Shown here piece after piece: positions 38,001-49,029 of a stretch of DNA of 64,000 nucleotides (position 1 is the first letter of the stretch; every line of letters starts with the position of its first letter). The notes below the pieces were generated by a model. It saw nothing but the letters and a program-made list of their open reading frames with translations. It had not been told where the DNA came from and ran no database searches. The stretch covers positions 28,580,001-28,644,000 of the forward strand of contig OX485809.1 of assembly GCA_950295325.1 (NCBI GenBank), in the 5' to 3' direction. The DNA comes from Polytrichum commune. Taxonomy: Eukaryota; Streptophyta; Polytrichopsida; Polytrichales; Polytrichaceae. The position numbers were made by a program, and so were the translations under genes.

Positions 38001-39195
38001 TTTGTTGTTTTGAAATAGAAACAATAAAACCTACTTTCTCTTTCACATGTGACCCATAAAGAGCGCAGCTTCACACATTCTGATATATAATAAAAACAGA
38101 GAGAAAGAAGAGCACACAATAATGAGCCAAGATTCTTTGGTCATTTGCAACATGACCCAGATGAGAGCAAAATAATGTTGTTACTATCGACATAATTCTG
38201 TCTGGATGTATGCTTCATTCAAAAATGGTTCTGTGCATAGCATCTAATGGAGTTGATGCAATCAAAAGTCAGCTGAAACGAGCTTCCCACCCCGATTTCC
38301 ATCTTACACAATTACGTTGGCAATTGTGACCAGTTAACAGATCAAGAACCCCTAATTGTTGAGCTGGCACTCCGAACTCGTACCTCAAAAAACAGAGAAA
38401 TATAACCTGGATTTTCGCCAGGCCTCCCCACATCAATGGAGTAATCTTCGGTATCTCTAGGGCTTTGAGGCATGGCAGGCTGTTGACCTCCCATACTGCA
38501 TCAATGAGAAAGAATCTCAAAACATTTGGAGCCTCAGACAACTCACAAGTCCATCATTCAAGCGATAGCTTTATCTCCAGCATCAAACCAGGGTAATGCA
38601 ACAAAGAGTGAAAACTCACGAATTTCTCACTCCAATTGCAGACTTCCACAAATGACACTCAATGCATTCCCTCAAAACTGCTACTCTTGGCTAAGTGATC
38701 CATTCTACAGCATCACAAACAGGATGGAGGGATTGCTGGGTTAAGCCAATGCAGGGATGGTGTACACACCTTTTAAGCCCTCGGACATCGACAAGAGGAT
38801 CAATTTGGTAGAGCTCCAACTTGGTTGTCTGTTCCGTCCGCATAAATATTGCAGTGTCCTGTTCGCCATTGTCCCGCGGTGGTGGTGGTCGACTCTGCTG
38901 CGACTCCCTAGTCTTGATGGGTGCCAACACTCTGCCACCCAACACAAGAATGCAACAACTCAATTCAAAGATCGAATTGCAAGCAATCCCCAATCCAATC
39001 AACTCAACTCAACTCAACTCAGTTTCGGATCACTCACCGTTGCACAAAGGCTGGCACACTCACGGCTTGCTGTTGGTGTTGCTGTCGCGTCGGAGCAGGC
39101 GAACGAGGGGGCGAGGAGAGATCCACCGCAGTCATATCCTGTGCCCCTGCATTTCCAATTCCATTTGCCTCATGTCCTCCCACTCCATTCTCCAT
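32021..39195 (-). CDS. CCC1: Cation-chloride cotransporter (SLC12/CCC family)
   Basis: Electroneutral cation-chloride symporter of the endomembrane or plasma membrane. Sixteen exons on the minus strand: 39195-39038, 38931-38770, 38495-38384, 37885-37794, 37598-37484, 37203-37103, 36818-36757, 36560-36321, 35985-35823, 35625-35431, 34812-34412, 34072-33911, 33717-33518, 33295-32900, 32741-32460 and 32233-32021. The total is 3054 nt (1017 aa), near the roughly 975 aa of Arabidopsis CCC1. Motifs in order: GLKSMGGQQ and [10 protein letters not shown] (about 105-125), [20 protein letters not shown] (first membrane helix), [74 protein letters not shown], then the cytosolic domain with [46 protein letters not shown] and a [10 protein letters not shown] block near the end. 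All phases agree, and the gene looks intact. An in-frame ATG at 39255 would add 20 residues encoded by purine-rich sequence; I prefer the ATG at 39195. Confidence 0.93.
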
Positions 39196-39500
39196 CTCTC
39201 CCTCCCCTTCCTTCCTTCCTTCCTTCAGTCCCTCCAAGACTTCTCTCCTCAGCACCTACAAGCCCATCTCTCCCCTACTTACGCATCCAACTTAACTTAG
39301 CAAAACCCTCGAGTTCCCTCCGCACCCGAGTCATAAGTAAGTTGGCGCCGCTTTGTGAGAAAGCCTGCGTGCGTCAAGATCTGAATGTGGGTGTTGTTGT
39401 TAAGCCCTGATTTGTCGTGATTCCCCTCTGCAGCTCTTGGAAGTTACGAGTTGCTGAGAGTTGAGAGAGAAAGAGAGGGAGAGAGAGAGAGAATCCACAA
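39196..39500 (-). promoter_or_regulatory. 5' leader/promoter-proximal region of CCC with CT-rich tract
   Basis: Read on the minus strand this is pyrimidine-rich, with a CT-dinucleotide tract at about 39467-39491 and GGAAGG/CCTTCC runs near 39210-39235. Such Y-patch-like sequence is common around plant transcription starts. No TATA box was identified with confidence. Confidence 0.35.
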
Positions 39501-39661
39501 GGAAGGAAGCTGTGACAGGGTGGAATGAATGATGGAGGCTTTTTCCTCACGTTGTTTCTCTCATCAGTGTGCACGCACCCAATGCCTGGCAGCAAGTAAG
39601 GGTGCATTTCCTGGAGGAGGCTGCTCGCCCATCATATTCTAGTGGAAATGTAGATTCCACC

Positions 39662-39815
39662 TTCTGGTGTGGGCAACCACCGAATGGCTCCTACCAGCAC
39701 TAGCAGGGATCATTTGTAGCTCTAGTTTGGCCAACGATAACCACTAGATGTAATTAGTGATGGTGGGAACCGTTCACTGATGGCATGCACCACTAAGTGT
39801 GGGTGGGTGGGTGGG
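39662..39815. repeat. Foldback (MITE-like) element, family 1, copy 3
   Basis: The right end GCACCACTAAGTGTGGGTGG and the blocks CGTTCACTGATGGC and CTAGTTTGGCCAACGATAAC match the family 1 copy at 16750-16912; the left end is more decayed. It lies about 170 bp upstream of the CT-rich leader of the CCC gene. Confidence 0.6.
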
Positions 39816-39819
39816 TTCG

Positions 39820-41015
39820 CACCCGGAGTGTACATAAGTTGATTTCATACCACCTTTCCTTTAGTCCATTTATAATTCATGATTTTTTCACCTTATGTGA
39901 TGCCGATAGAGTTATCCGTTAATTCAACCGGAGTTTGGGTCGGGAGTTGATGGTTTTGCATACAATTTATGTTGACAAACTTTTTTTCAAGAAAAGTCTA
40001 TATATTTTAGAAAACAGTGCAAGTCGTGTGCAAGTAAGTATAATGAACACGTAATTGCCTAAAATTTGTTTAAAATATGATAAAATTACATCAAATATTT
40101 TTTCCCACAATTTTTTTGTAATGGTGCCCTTAAGTTAATAATAGATTCAAGGAATATGAAAATAAATTCCAACTTCAAAATATTCGAGGTCATGAAATCT
40201 ACATCCAAAACCAAATTCAGCCATTACCTTTTGAGTAATATTTTTAATGATATGAAAATTCTTGAAGATCTCATCTTGATATTCTATATTTGAGTACCTA
40301 ACACAACAATAGAGGCTTCCATGGGAAAAAAATCAATTTAAACAACATATTTCTACTGTTTTTAGGCATTTGACACAAAATGATCATGGTTTTAGTGTAC
40401 CATAACATGTTTTCCATATATTTGGTTGTGTTTGTTCCCTCTACCTCATCCACAACCACCTACGCCTAACCCTCCTAATAACTTCTCATCCAAGCCATAG
40501 TGCAACATTACCTAATAACACTCCAAAAAATCTTTGCACACTCAATAATCATAGGCAACGACACTACATATTAATTAGCAAAAAAAAAACCTACAGACCC
40601 CCACAATGAAACCATCCCTACCATGCACACCTCCCACACTATCCCCTTCTAGCACTCCAAAATCATCACGCAATACCCCCCATAACATCCTTATATGCCA
40701 CCTTAAACCATACATCCTTTTAGAATATGCCCACCAACTCACCACTACAATCCTTCCCCACTTCCCATAAATTGCCAAATGGCTTAACAACCCATAGTCT
40801 ATTATTTCATCTCCAACGAATATGGTCCTCATCCAAATGCACAAAAACCCAAATTACACAACACACTCAAATTAGGATACAACCCATACATAGGTAATTA
40901 ACCAAAGAAAATTCACCATCTAGTCCACCAAATTTTCATCCCCCACCCTTTTGCTACCTATGTCCAGTCCACATGGTTGACACATGTCTCCACCTCCACT
41001 CCATGTGCACTAACC
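39820..41015. other. Intergenic stretch, no gene seen
   Basis: AT-rich to about 40420, then a C/A-rich, G-poor + strand from about 40430 to 40990. No domain or exon pattern found. The right end abuts the 3' side of the LINE element. Confidence 0.45.
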
Positions 41016-41403
41016 CCAACATTTTTATTTTTATTTTGGCACAAATTGAAAATTCAATTGCAGAGAGAACCCAAAATACAACCAACCCAACCGAAACAAT
41101 GCAACCTGAGTGAAAATCAAGAAATAATGCTCATCGAAGGCCTATCCTTCCAAGTAATGACTAAGTTGCTCCGGGTCACAATAAGACCTCTGACCCCCCA
41201 AGTCAAATTAAATTTGTTAAGAATGTCATGGTAGGCCACGTCCGGGGCTTTTTCCAAATCCGTAAGCGTCCGTTTCCATTCAATCCTACCGTAATCCTAC
41301 AAGGCATCCCAAATAATTTGACGTGTTCTCTCAATGGGCCATTGCAATTTATTAGAAATTAGATCGTTCCGTTGCCGCCGTATGATCCACAGAAGACCAC
41401 TTC

Positions 41404-41690
41404 TTAAGAAAAAACAGATGCGACTGAACCGTGTGAGTGTTTTGCACAAAGGTTGATCAAAAAGACATTGCAACATGGAAAAAAACTTGCGCAAGCCGAG
41501 ATTCTTTTTTTTGGCAAAAAATTTGCCAAATGATGTTGGCAATGTATCTCCACACGTGTTGAGCAAGGGGACAATTGTAGAACATGTGATGCACCAATTC
41601 CACTAACTGAGGGCCACAATGGGAGCAACTTTGGTCGATCTCCATCAAGATTTTACCGTGCCACTCGTTAACTGCCACTGCCTTATGGAT
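41404..41690 (-). pseudogene. LINE zf-RVT C-terminal domain remnant
   Basis: Frame reads VNEWHGKILMEIDQSCSHCG then HHMFYNCPLAQHVWRYI. The CxxC followed by HxxxxC and the CPxAxxVW phrase are typical of the zf-RVT domain at the end of plant L1-type ORF2. Sequence further downstream continues in other frames, so it is broken. Confidence 0.8.
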
Positions 41691-42158
41691 AACCGACTAG
41701 AGGAATGCCGCATCTTTCTATGTCTTGGCTTTGTGCCAGATGGTATTCCACTTGGACGAGGAAGAGGGGGGGATTTTGTTCTGCCACTTGTGTGATATTG
41801 ACTTCTTGAGGCCAATTTGCTTAGTGATTCACTTCCTCCCGTCTTTGGCCGAGTAAGCGAAGAAAGGGGTGAACTCTGGCCGCCACCAACAAGTGGGGTT
41901 GAAAAAAAGTTGATCGAGTTTCCCCCAAAAAATTTTGAATTGAGTTTTGCTACTACCTCTAGTGAGCCTATCAATCCTTACGCGTATCATCCAACCACTG
42001 AAAGTTGTTGGTGGTGGTGCATTCTTAGTGTTAGGTTTAATCTCGGTGAGGGTGAAATATTATGATCCCACTATAGATTTGGGAAAATGGCCCATAAATT
42101 TGGCACTAGATTGAATAGGTCCAGGGCTAAATTCCTTGAGATAACCAACACAAACGAC

Positions 42159-43946
42159 TCATTTAGGCAGTTCATCCTCTGTGTTCCTACAAAAACCAAC
42201 CCATTGTTGTGAGGTGAGTTGGGCATTTTGTTGGTTGAACATCATTTCATGGAAAAATCCGTAGAATTCCGTAAGTTTAAGCCAAAAGTCATAGTGAACT
42301 TCTTCTAAGGAGAATTTATCTTTAGCATCCTCCCAATTCAAGAAATCGTATCTCCCTGGGTCCCAAATATCCCTAAAGTACCTTAACCCATTCATGTTCA
42401 ATGTGTATGCCTTGATCATGATAATGCTCAAGTGAAGTCTTTGGTATTCCTCCCTCCACCAAAGATTGAGTTGTAAAATATCTTCGGGAATTGTTGGAGA
42501 AATGTATGTGACCATTTTCGCCATTACCTTCCACGATTGATTAATGTGGTGCCAAACTTTGGATCTACCTTTTGTAGAAAATTGTGGGGAGTACAACCAT
42601 AAAGAAGAGGAGGGACCCCATGGACCGTGGGGCGAAGGTTGTAACTCCGTGATGCGATACCTCAAGATAATTTGAAAGTTTGATTTGTCAGGTCCTAAGG
42701 CTTGGATAACCCATTTACTCATGAGGGCTTTCATAGCGTCTTCTAGCGAGGTAAGACTAAGATCTCTTACTTTCTTAGGCATTATGCAATCATCCCAATT
42801 AACATGTGCTTTAGCCGTATTTTTCGATCCATACCAAAGGTAGTTGCGGAGTAGAGTTTTAATCCTCTTCAGAATTTTCTTTGACCCAACCCATACCACA
42901 TTAAAGTACCATAGGGATGACATCAAAAATTGGTTAACGATGAGGGTACACCCCGCAAATGACATGGTCGTGGAGCCCCAATATTTGAGTTTGCCCTTGA
43001 CCCTATTCATCATAAATTGGTCTACATTTTGTAGTTCTAGCTTAAGACCGAATGGCATGCCTAGATGTTTTGATAGGTCCCCAGTAGTTGCCCATTTTCA
43101 TTGGTATTTTTCCACCCATCTTGCGGACGTCCTCGATCGCACCAATACATCATGTTTTTATGCCAATTTATCCCAAGTCCCAAAGCATTACCAAACTTGT
43201 GAAGGATCCCAACAAGGTGGTCCACGTTGGTTACTTCTGCCTTGACAGTGAAGGATGTGTCATCAACGTACTAGCTAATAATTTGTTGAAAGTTATCTTG
43301 TAGAAGGGTAATGCCTTTGAGGTTACCTACTACCATTGCATGTTTAATTGTTGCATTTAATGCCTCCGCCGTGATAATGAACAAATAGGGTGCAAGAGGG
43401 CAACCCTGACAAACTCCTCTATGCAATTCGAAAGGCATAATTGTTTGGTTGTTGATATTGACACAGACCATTGCGTCATGAAATAGAATTCTAATCATGT
43501 GAATAAATGTGCTTGGCATTCCTAGTTTCTCCATTACTTGGAACGTAAAGGCTCAGTCAACTTTATCATAGGCTTTGCTAAAGTCAAGTTTGAAGAAAAT
43601 AGACTCTTGACGTGACTCCTTTGGCCATTGAATTGATTCGTGTGTGAATGTTGTCTAGAATGAATCTAAGTGGTAGAAAGACAATTTGATCACTATCGAT
43701 TAACTTTATTAGTAGTGGTTGGAGTCGTCGTTGTAGGGCTTTGGCGAAGATTTTATAAGTAGTGTTGAGGAGTGTGACTGGTCGCCAATTGGTTAACCTC
43801 GAGCGGTCCCCTTCTTTGAATAGCAGTGCAATTTGTCCTCTTGTTATCCCGTTTGGAAATCGGCCCCTCACTAATGACTCGTTGACCATCCTTGTGAAAT
43901 CGTCACTCATGAAGCTCCAGTAAGATTGAAAAAATTCCACCGTCAC
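42159..43946 (-). pseudogene. LINE reverse transcriptase remnant
   Basis: The fingers region at about 43946-43584 carries ALLFKEGDRSRLTNWRPVTL and IFAKALQRRL. The palm at 43534-43271 carries GVCQGCPLAPYLF. The catalytic YVDD follows in the same frame near 43255 but is preceded two codons earlier by a TAG stop. The thumb/connection region is a 299-codon frame at 43058-42159 (KLKYWGSTTMSFAGCTLIVN, SLWYFNVVW, LRNYLWYG). At least two frame breaks separate these parts. The protein is not functional. Confidence 0.88.
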
Positions 43947-44475
43947 CCATATGGGCCTAGGCTTTTACCTTTTGCAAGGGCATGGACCGCTTTGGTTAAT
44001 TCTTCTTTGGTTAGTGGGGCTTCCAACATCCTCTGGACGGTTGGTGAGAATTTGTTTGGTATGTAGCTTAACAACTCTTTCACATGCTCATGTCGTTGTT
44101 CATTATGGATTGGACATGCATACAATTTAGAATAGAAAGAATTACACACTTTGGCTAGGTCTGCACTTGATGAGACAATTGTATTGTTTTCATCATACAA
44201 TTCCGTGATCAATCCTCCCCCAGTCTCTCCCTTACTAAGGAGAAGAATTGTTTATTCATTCTATCCCTAGACTCCATCCATCGGGTTCGAGGCCTAATTA
44301 TACGCCCTTCCTCTTTCTTATCTGCTAAGCTTTGTAATTTATCCCTAAGTATCTTAATCATGGCCTTAGCTATTCCATTTGTTATGTCAGAGTGTAGGAT
44401 AACTTGCCAAAACTCCAAACCTACTTTTTGTTGCTTTAGTTAGGCAAAAGTATTTGTAGTACTTGAGTACTTTCC

Positions 44476-45322
44476 TCAATTTGGTGAAGAAAACCATATG
44501 TGGAGGGAGTGTTTCCACAATGCTTGAATTGGTTCCCGGGCTACTAGAAGGAATCTCCCATTTGCTTCCCACAAGGTGCCTCCTGGGGCGTTGTTGTTGA
44601 GGTTAATTTGAAAAAATACCAGGTGATGATCAAAGAATGTTGAGTCCCCCAAAATTTTGTAATGCACGTAATATGAGAAGATGGATTTTGAAATGACCTC
44701 GAGAAGGAGTAAAATCTATCAAGTCTAGCCAACACTCTGATACCATCATGTTTGAGATTGTCCCATGAGTAAAGGGGGCCCTTATCCCCGCTAAAATAAT
44801 CCTTGATGTTAAGTTTTTTTTCTTAATGTTCGTCCATGCCAAATCCTCCTTTAAACCCATAAGTTGGTGGCATGATGACATGGATCTATCAAACGGAATT
44901 TCCACCATATTAAAATCCCCCATCATGATTCATCGGCAGTCTACTAGGAGAGATTGGAACATCTCATTCCATGTGGCACATCTCTTATTAGCCAAATTGG
45001 ATGCATAGATATCGAGGATACCAAGGTGACCTCCCTCTAGTCCTTTGAATCTAATTCATTGGACTTTGTTGTCGGCCAATGAGCCTTTGTCAAGGATTGG
45101 AGGTTGTAGTCCAGTTTGGAAACATACAACAATGCCTCCCTTCCCTGCCCCAATTTTCCTATCTTCAGCTTCATTGCTTGGGTTAGCTTTGAGGGACCAT
45201 AAATTCTCATTTTTCCATATTGTCCTTATGTTCCTATGTGCCTTATCCCCTCTTAGTTTATGCTCTTGTAAGCATAGAATGTCCACCCTTGGGGAGAGGT
45301 TACCTATGTAGTCTCTAATCAC
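44476..45322 (-). pseudogene. LINE apurinic-like endonuclease remnant
   Basis: Segments in different frames carry VDILCLQEHKL (45322-45056), MGDFNMVEIPFDRS (about 44926), MLARLDRFYSF (44735) and STFFDHHLVFFQ (about 44660). These correspond, in order, to the QEHK, GDFN, RLDRF and SDH-type motifs of L1 endonucleases. The splitting between frames shows the domain is decayed. Confidence 0.82.
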
Positions 45323-45400
45323 CCCTACTTTTGTATCATTGTTTATGCCTCATACGTTTATGGATAACAGGTGTACTTTCATTGAGTGGATGTGAAGGGC

Positions 45401-48400
45401 AAGGGAGTGGTACCCGAGCTGTGGCTGCTCATTTCTTCTTCCGTCGTCCAGTTGAAACTTCTCCATAGGTTGAAGTTTGGCGCCTCCTCACCACCTTGTT
45501 GGGTTTTCCTTTGTGCGGATGACTTCAGGGTTCAAATGCTCGTGGCCTTTAGATTGCGACGGTCTTCTTCATTTTTTGTAGGTTCTGTCAATCTTTGGGA
45601 GGAGGTTGTTGGTGTAATACTAACAACCAGAGACGGTGCTATGCTTTCCTCAATCATGAGGGGGGTTGGTGAGATTGGTGTTGGTCTATCATCTAGGGCG
45701 TCAACAAAAACCTCTTGGTCATCCTCCTCTATGAGTCCTATGTGTTGTAAAATGAAGGTTGAGTGGCCTTCATTTGTGGACTTTGCCTCACCAATCCTAG
45801 GGTGTTTGAAGGTTGGCGTTGGTGAGGTCTCATCCCTCTCCCCCTCCATCCTATTAGCAAGAAAGGTTATGACATCAAGGGGTTGACTGCTTGATTGAGT
45901 CGAGTTTTGAGTCTTAAGGACACATTCCTCACTCAAATCTTCATTTTGTCTCCATATTTCCTTTAAGTGTCTAGGATTGCCAGGTTGGTTAGCCTCCCTA
46001 TTGAAGAGGACTATGGCTAAGTTACCATTTTCTTGAAAGTTATCATGAACCCAATTCTCCCTTCATGTTGCATTTGCATGTCTCTTGGTGCATAAGACTC
46101 TACGTGGTGATCACCTCATAGTGGTAGGTCAGCGCCTTCAGTTGTTAAGGGGGCCTCATGGTTCTCTATTCTTTTCCCCTAGCTTCTGGCGTTGTCCCGC
46201 CTTGTGTGCTCTTTGGGGCTCCCTCCTTAGGAGATGGTTCCTCCACTCTCTTATTACATTCCGCCATGGTTTCTACCCTAGGCTCTCTACTTCCTCTCCC
46301 TTCATGTGTTGACTTTGTGCAATCCGTAGTGGAAGTTGTGGCTCTAGTTTGTTGATGATGGTGTGTTTCTAACACTAACCCCACCATCAATAATCAATAA
46401 CACACGCATAGGCCGACACAACAAAGCAGTATGGAAATCAAATAGTACCTCCTCTTACATGAGACACCATCCTCATGAATGCCAAAACACACATGAGTGC
46501 CCCTGCCTCTCCCCAAGATTATGCAATCCCCTTGGCTCTACCCCTACATATATGCACATCAAAACCATGTCACTACCTCACCTAACTTAAACCATATCAT
46601 GACATCCTTACTACCACCTCCAACCAAGGTACACCCCGTTATACCACTTAAATCTTCAATATACACTTCATAGAATTCACACTTTGCCATGACAAAGACC
46701 CCACAACAACAATCCAACACAAACAAATCAAATACTAACCACTATTCGATACACTGGAAGGCGCCAATTGGTATGCCACCCTTATTATCCTCACGCGGGC
46801 CAATGTATGTGGAGGCATCCACACTAATAGTATCACCAAATTATTTGAACAATGCTACACACTCTTATGCCCATCCATGCATGCATGCAACAAGGCCGTC
46901 TTGTAGCCATCAAATACCTCACATTTTCCATGTTAAAACAAAAGAAGAGTTGAAAACCATCAAATACCCATCATACACACTTGAATTCCCACACACATAG
47001 TAAAACACCCACATAACATAACTCCAATAATGAATGAATACTACAACAAATTGCCCAAACTAACTCAATCAACTCAGTTGGGGGGATGCCCACCAACCCA
47101 AAGAATTGAAGCCAACTCACATTGACACCAACAAGAACAACCTACCAAATTAACACCCACCTCAAAATACCCATATTAACACAACAACCCTAATATACAA
47201 CTTGCGACCAATAATGACCCCCCTTCGTACATGGTTATTAAAGGGACACCTCTAGCAGGATGCAATAGCATTTGCTCATAGCGTTGCTTTGTAAACCCGC
47301 TTTGCGTTCACATTAGTTTGTTCTTCATTCAAGACAACCTCCCAAGATTGGCATCATCTCTCTTCTTAATTTCTCTTTCTTTCTTTAAGAATATCTCTAT
47401 TAGATTCTATTCTCATTCTAATGTATATGTACATATCCAAGTATAGAATACACATATAAGAAAGAAAGCCATGATAAGTCATCTATGATTTCTTTTGAAA
47501 ATTCTTAAGATAATCACCCTTGCCTCCAAAAGCAACAACATTGGCTCTCATTTTTTTTTAAATTTGAGTTTGCTAATAGAGTTATCCGCTAACCCCTGTA
47601 AACACGTGTTGAGTTGGGGGGATGAGGGGAATCACCCACCAGTAACCAAAAAGCCAGGCCGTCAACAACATATAAAAACAACACGCACCCAGACTCCTTT
47701 CAAGATGTAGGAGACTTTCAAAATGCGTTTGACCCTGGGTTCATCAAATAGAGCGGGCCCGTCATGGTTTTGAGACCGGGTCTAGTTGAAACCCGACTTC
47801 CACATACGACAGGGATTGGAGTTGTGCTCCTCGCGATCTAACCTAGTTTGTTGTGGTCCGTGCGATGAGGAGGAGCGCTAAGTGTTGTGAGGAGGAAGAA
47901 CGCTGAGTATTGGGAGGAGGGGGAGCAGAGCAAAGAAACTGGCGCAGTCGTTGCCAAGTGGTGAAACATATGCTCAGTTGTGGCAGATGAAATGTAGTTT
48001 GATTGCAGGAACATGCAAGTTAGGCTGTAGATTAGCAGCAGCAGCAGGAGGCCATCATCATCTTGCGGATTGAGACACGGACGAAAAATGGAGCAGAATC
48101 CTATCTTGGCTCGTGGAGTGAAAGTGGAGTGAGAGTTGAGCCTGGAAGACAAAATCAAAGAAGTCTTGGTTATGGTTAAGAGAGAAGGATCTCTCTCAAA
48201 GCAGCATGCGCGATTCCAATCAACCTGCTTGTAATGTGTCACTAGTGAAATTTTATGCTACATCCTCTCGCCTCTTCGTGTGTTGTTTGAAATTTGCATT
48301 TGTGATTTACATTTTGTACGAGCTTCATGCGCTGCCAATTGTTGTTACTTTCCCCTAAAATTGTTTGCTTCTTGTAGCTTGGCGTGACAAATGTGCAGGT
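45401..48400. other. Intergenic stretch, possibly LINE 5' part; no gene recognised
   Basis: A minus-strand frame at 45936-45532 is polar and acidic without a domain, and might be an ORF1 or spacer remnant. From about 46380 to 47210 the + strand is C/A-rich and G-poor. The region 47700-48240 is more GC-rich and yields frames without motifs. Confidence 0.4.
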
Positions 48401-48414
48401 TGTAGTAAATTTGC

Positions 48415-48690
48415 AAGCAAACTCCTTATGCAAGCAAACACTTTGTGTAGTGTGATCTTTGGTCGCCGAAATGAGCAAATATGATGTTTTAGGGCTTTCT
48501 CTTGAAAGACATGTATGCTTGCTTACAATCGCAGCTCCTTATGCAAGCAAACTCTTTGTGTGATGTGATCTTGGGTTTCCAAAATAAGCAAATCTGACGT
48601 TTTGGGAGTTTTCTTGAAACACCTCTATGCTTCCTTAAAATCCCAGCTCCTTATGCAATCAAGTTCTTTGAGTGATGTGAGTGATGTGAG
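48415..48690. repeat. Tandem repeat, period about 113 bp (2.4 copies)
   Basis: Units begin at CTCCTTATGCAA near 48423, 48535 and 48647. Each continues with GCAAACTCTTTGTGT, GTGATCTT, AAATAAGCAAAT and CTTGAAA. The third is truncated. There is no coding sequence. Confidence 0.8.
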
Positions 48691-48777
48691 TAACAAAAAT
48701 GTGATTTTGCATTTCTCATGTCATTTTATGGTGTTTGAGTAGCATAAAGTACGATTTTGCATGAAATGACTTGATAT

Positions 48778-49025
48778 GAGGTTGTATGTGTCACGTGGAG
48801 GTTGATGTTGCATTTTTTGAGTACCTTGAGGTTACATGTGTTACATACAGGCTGATTTTACATGCATTGAATACTGTGAGTGTGTTTGTGTCGCATATAA
48901 GTTGTTTTGGCTATGAGTGTCTTGAAATGATGTTGTGTTTGAACATAAAGGTTGATTTTGCATTCCTTGCATAAAATGAAGTTGTGTGAGCATATATGTT
49001 GATTTTTCAACGCTTGCCTAAAGTT
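48778..49025. repeat. Degenerate tandem repeat, period about 50 bp (5 copies)
   Basis: Five consecutive units start with GAGGTTGTATGTGTC, GAGGTTACATGTGTT, GAGTGTGTTTGTGTC, GATGTTGTGTTTG and GAAGTTGTGTGAG. Most then contain a GTTGATTTTGCAT-like phrase. The unit is unrelated in length to the preceding 113-bp array but directly follows it. Confidence 0.65.
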
Positions 49026-49029
49026 AGCT

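Larger units (their letters stand above)
41020..45400 (-). mobile_element. Degenerate non-LTR retrotransposon (LINE, plant L1-type)
   Basis: On the minus strand, from right to left, come an endonuclease-like region, a reverse transcriptase and a zf-RVT-type cysteine/histidine domain, the order of plant L1 ORF2. Frames are broken by several frameshifts and stops. A T-rich block on the + strand (about 41021-41036) would be an A-rich 3' tail of the element. ORF1 was not recognised; G-poor sequence and short frames to about 46390 might contain a remnant. A target duplication was not identified. The element is dead. Confidence 0.87.

Noticed and set aside
38757-39410. 217-codon + strand open frame and overlapping frames
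   Set aside because: They overlap CCC exons 1 and 2 and the promoter on the opposite strand and have no conserved motif.
45386-45886. 166-codon + strand open frame
   Set aside because: It is antisense to the LINE 5' region, has no domain, and has a mirror frame of similar length on the other strand.
47838-48242. 134-codon minus-strand open frame
   Set aside because: Biased composition, no domain and no splice context.
48415-48690. Regularly spaced repeats considered as a CRISPR-like array
   Set aside because: Units are directly adjacent without unique spacers and the genome is eukaryotic; this is a plain tandem repeat.
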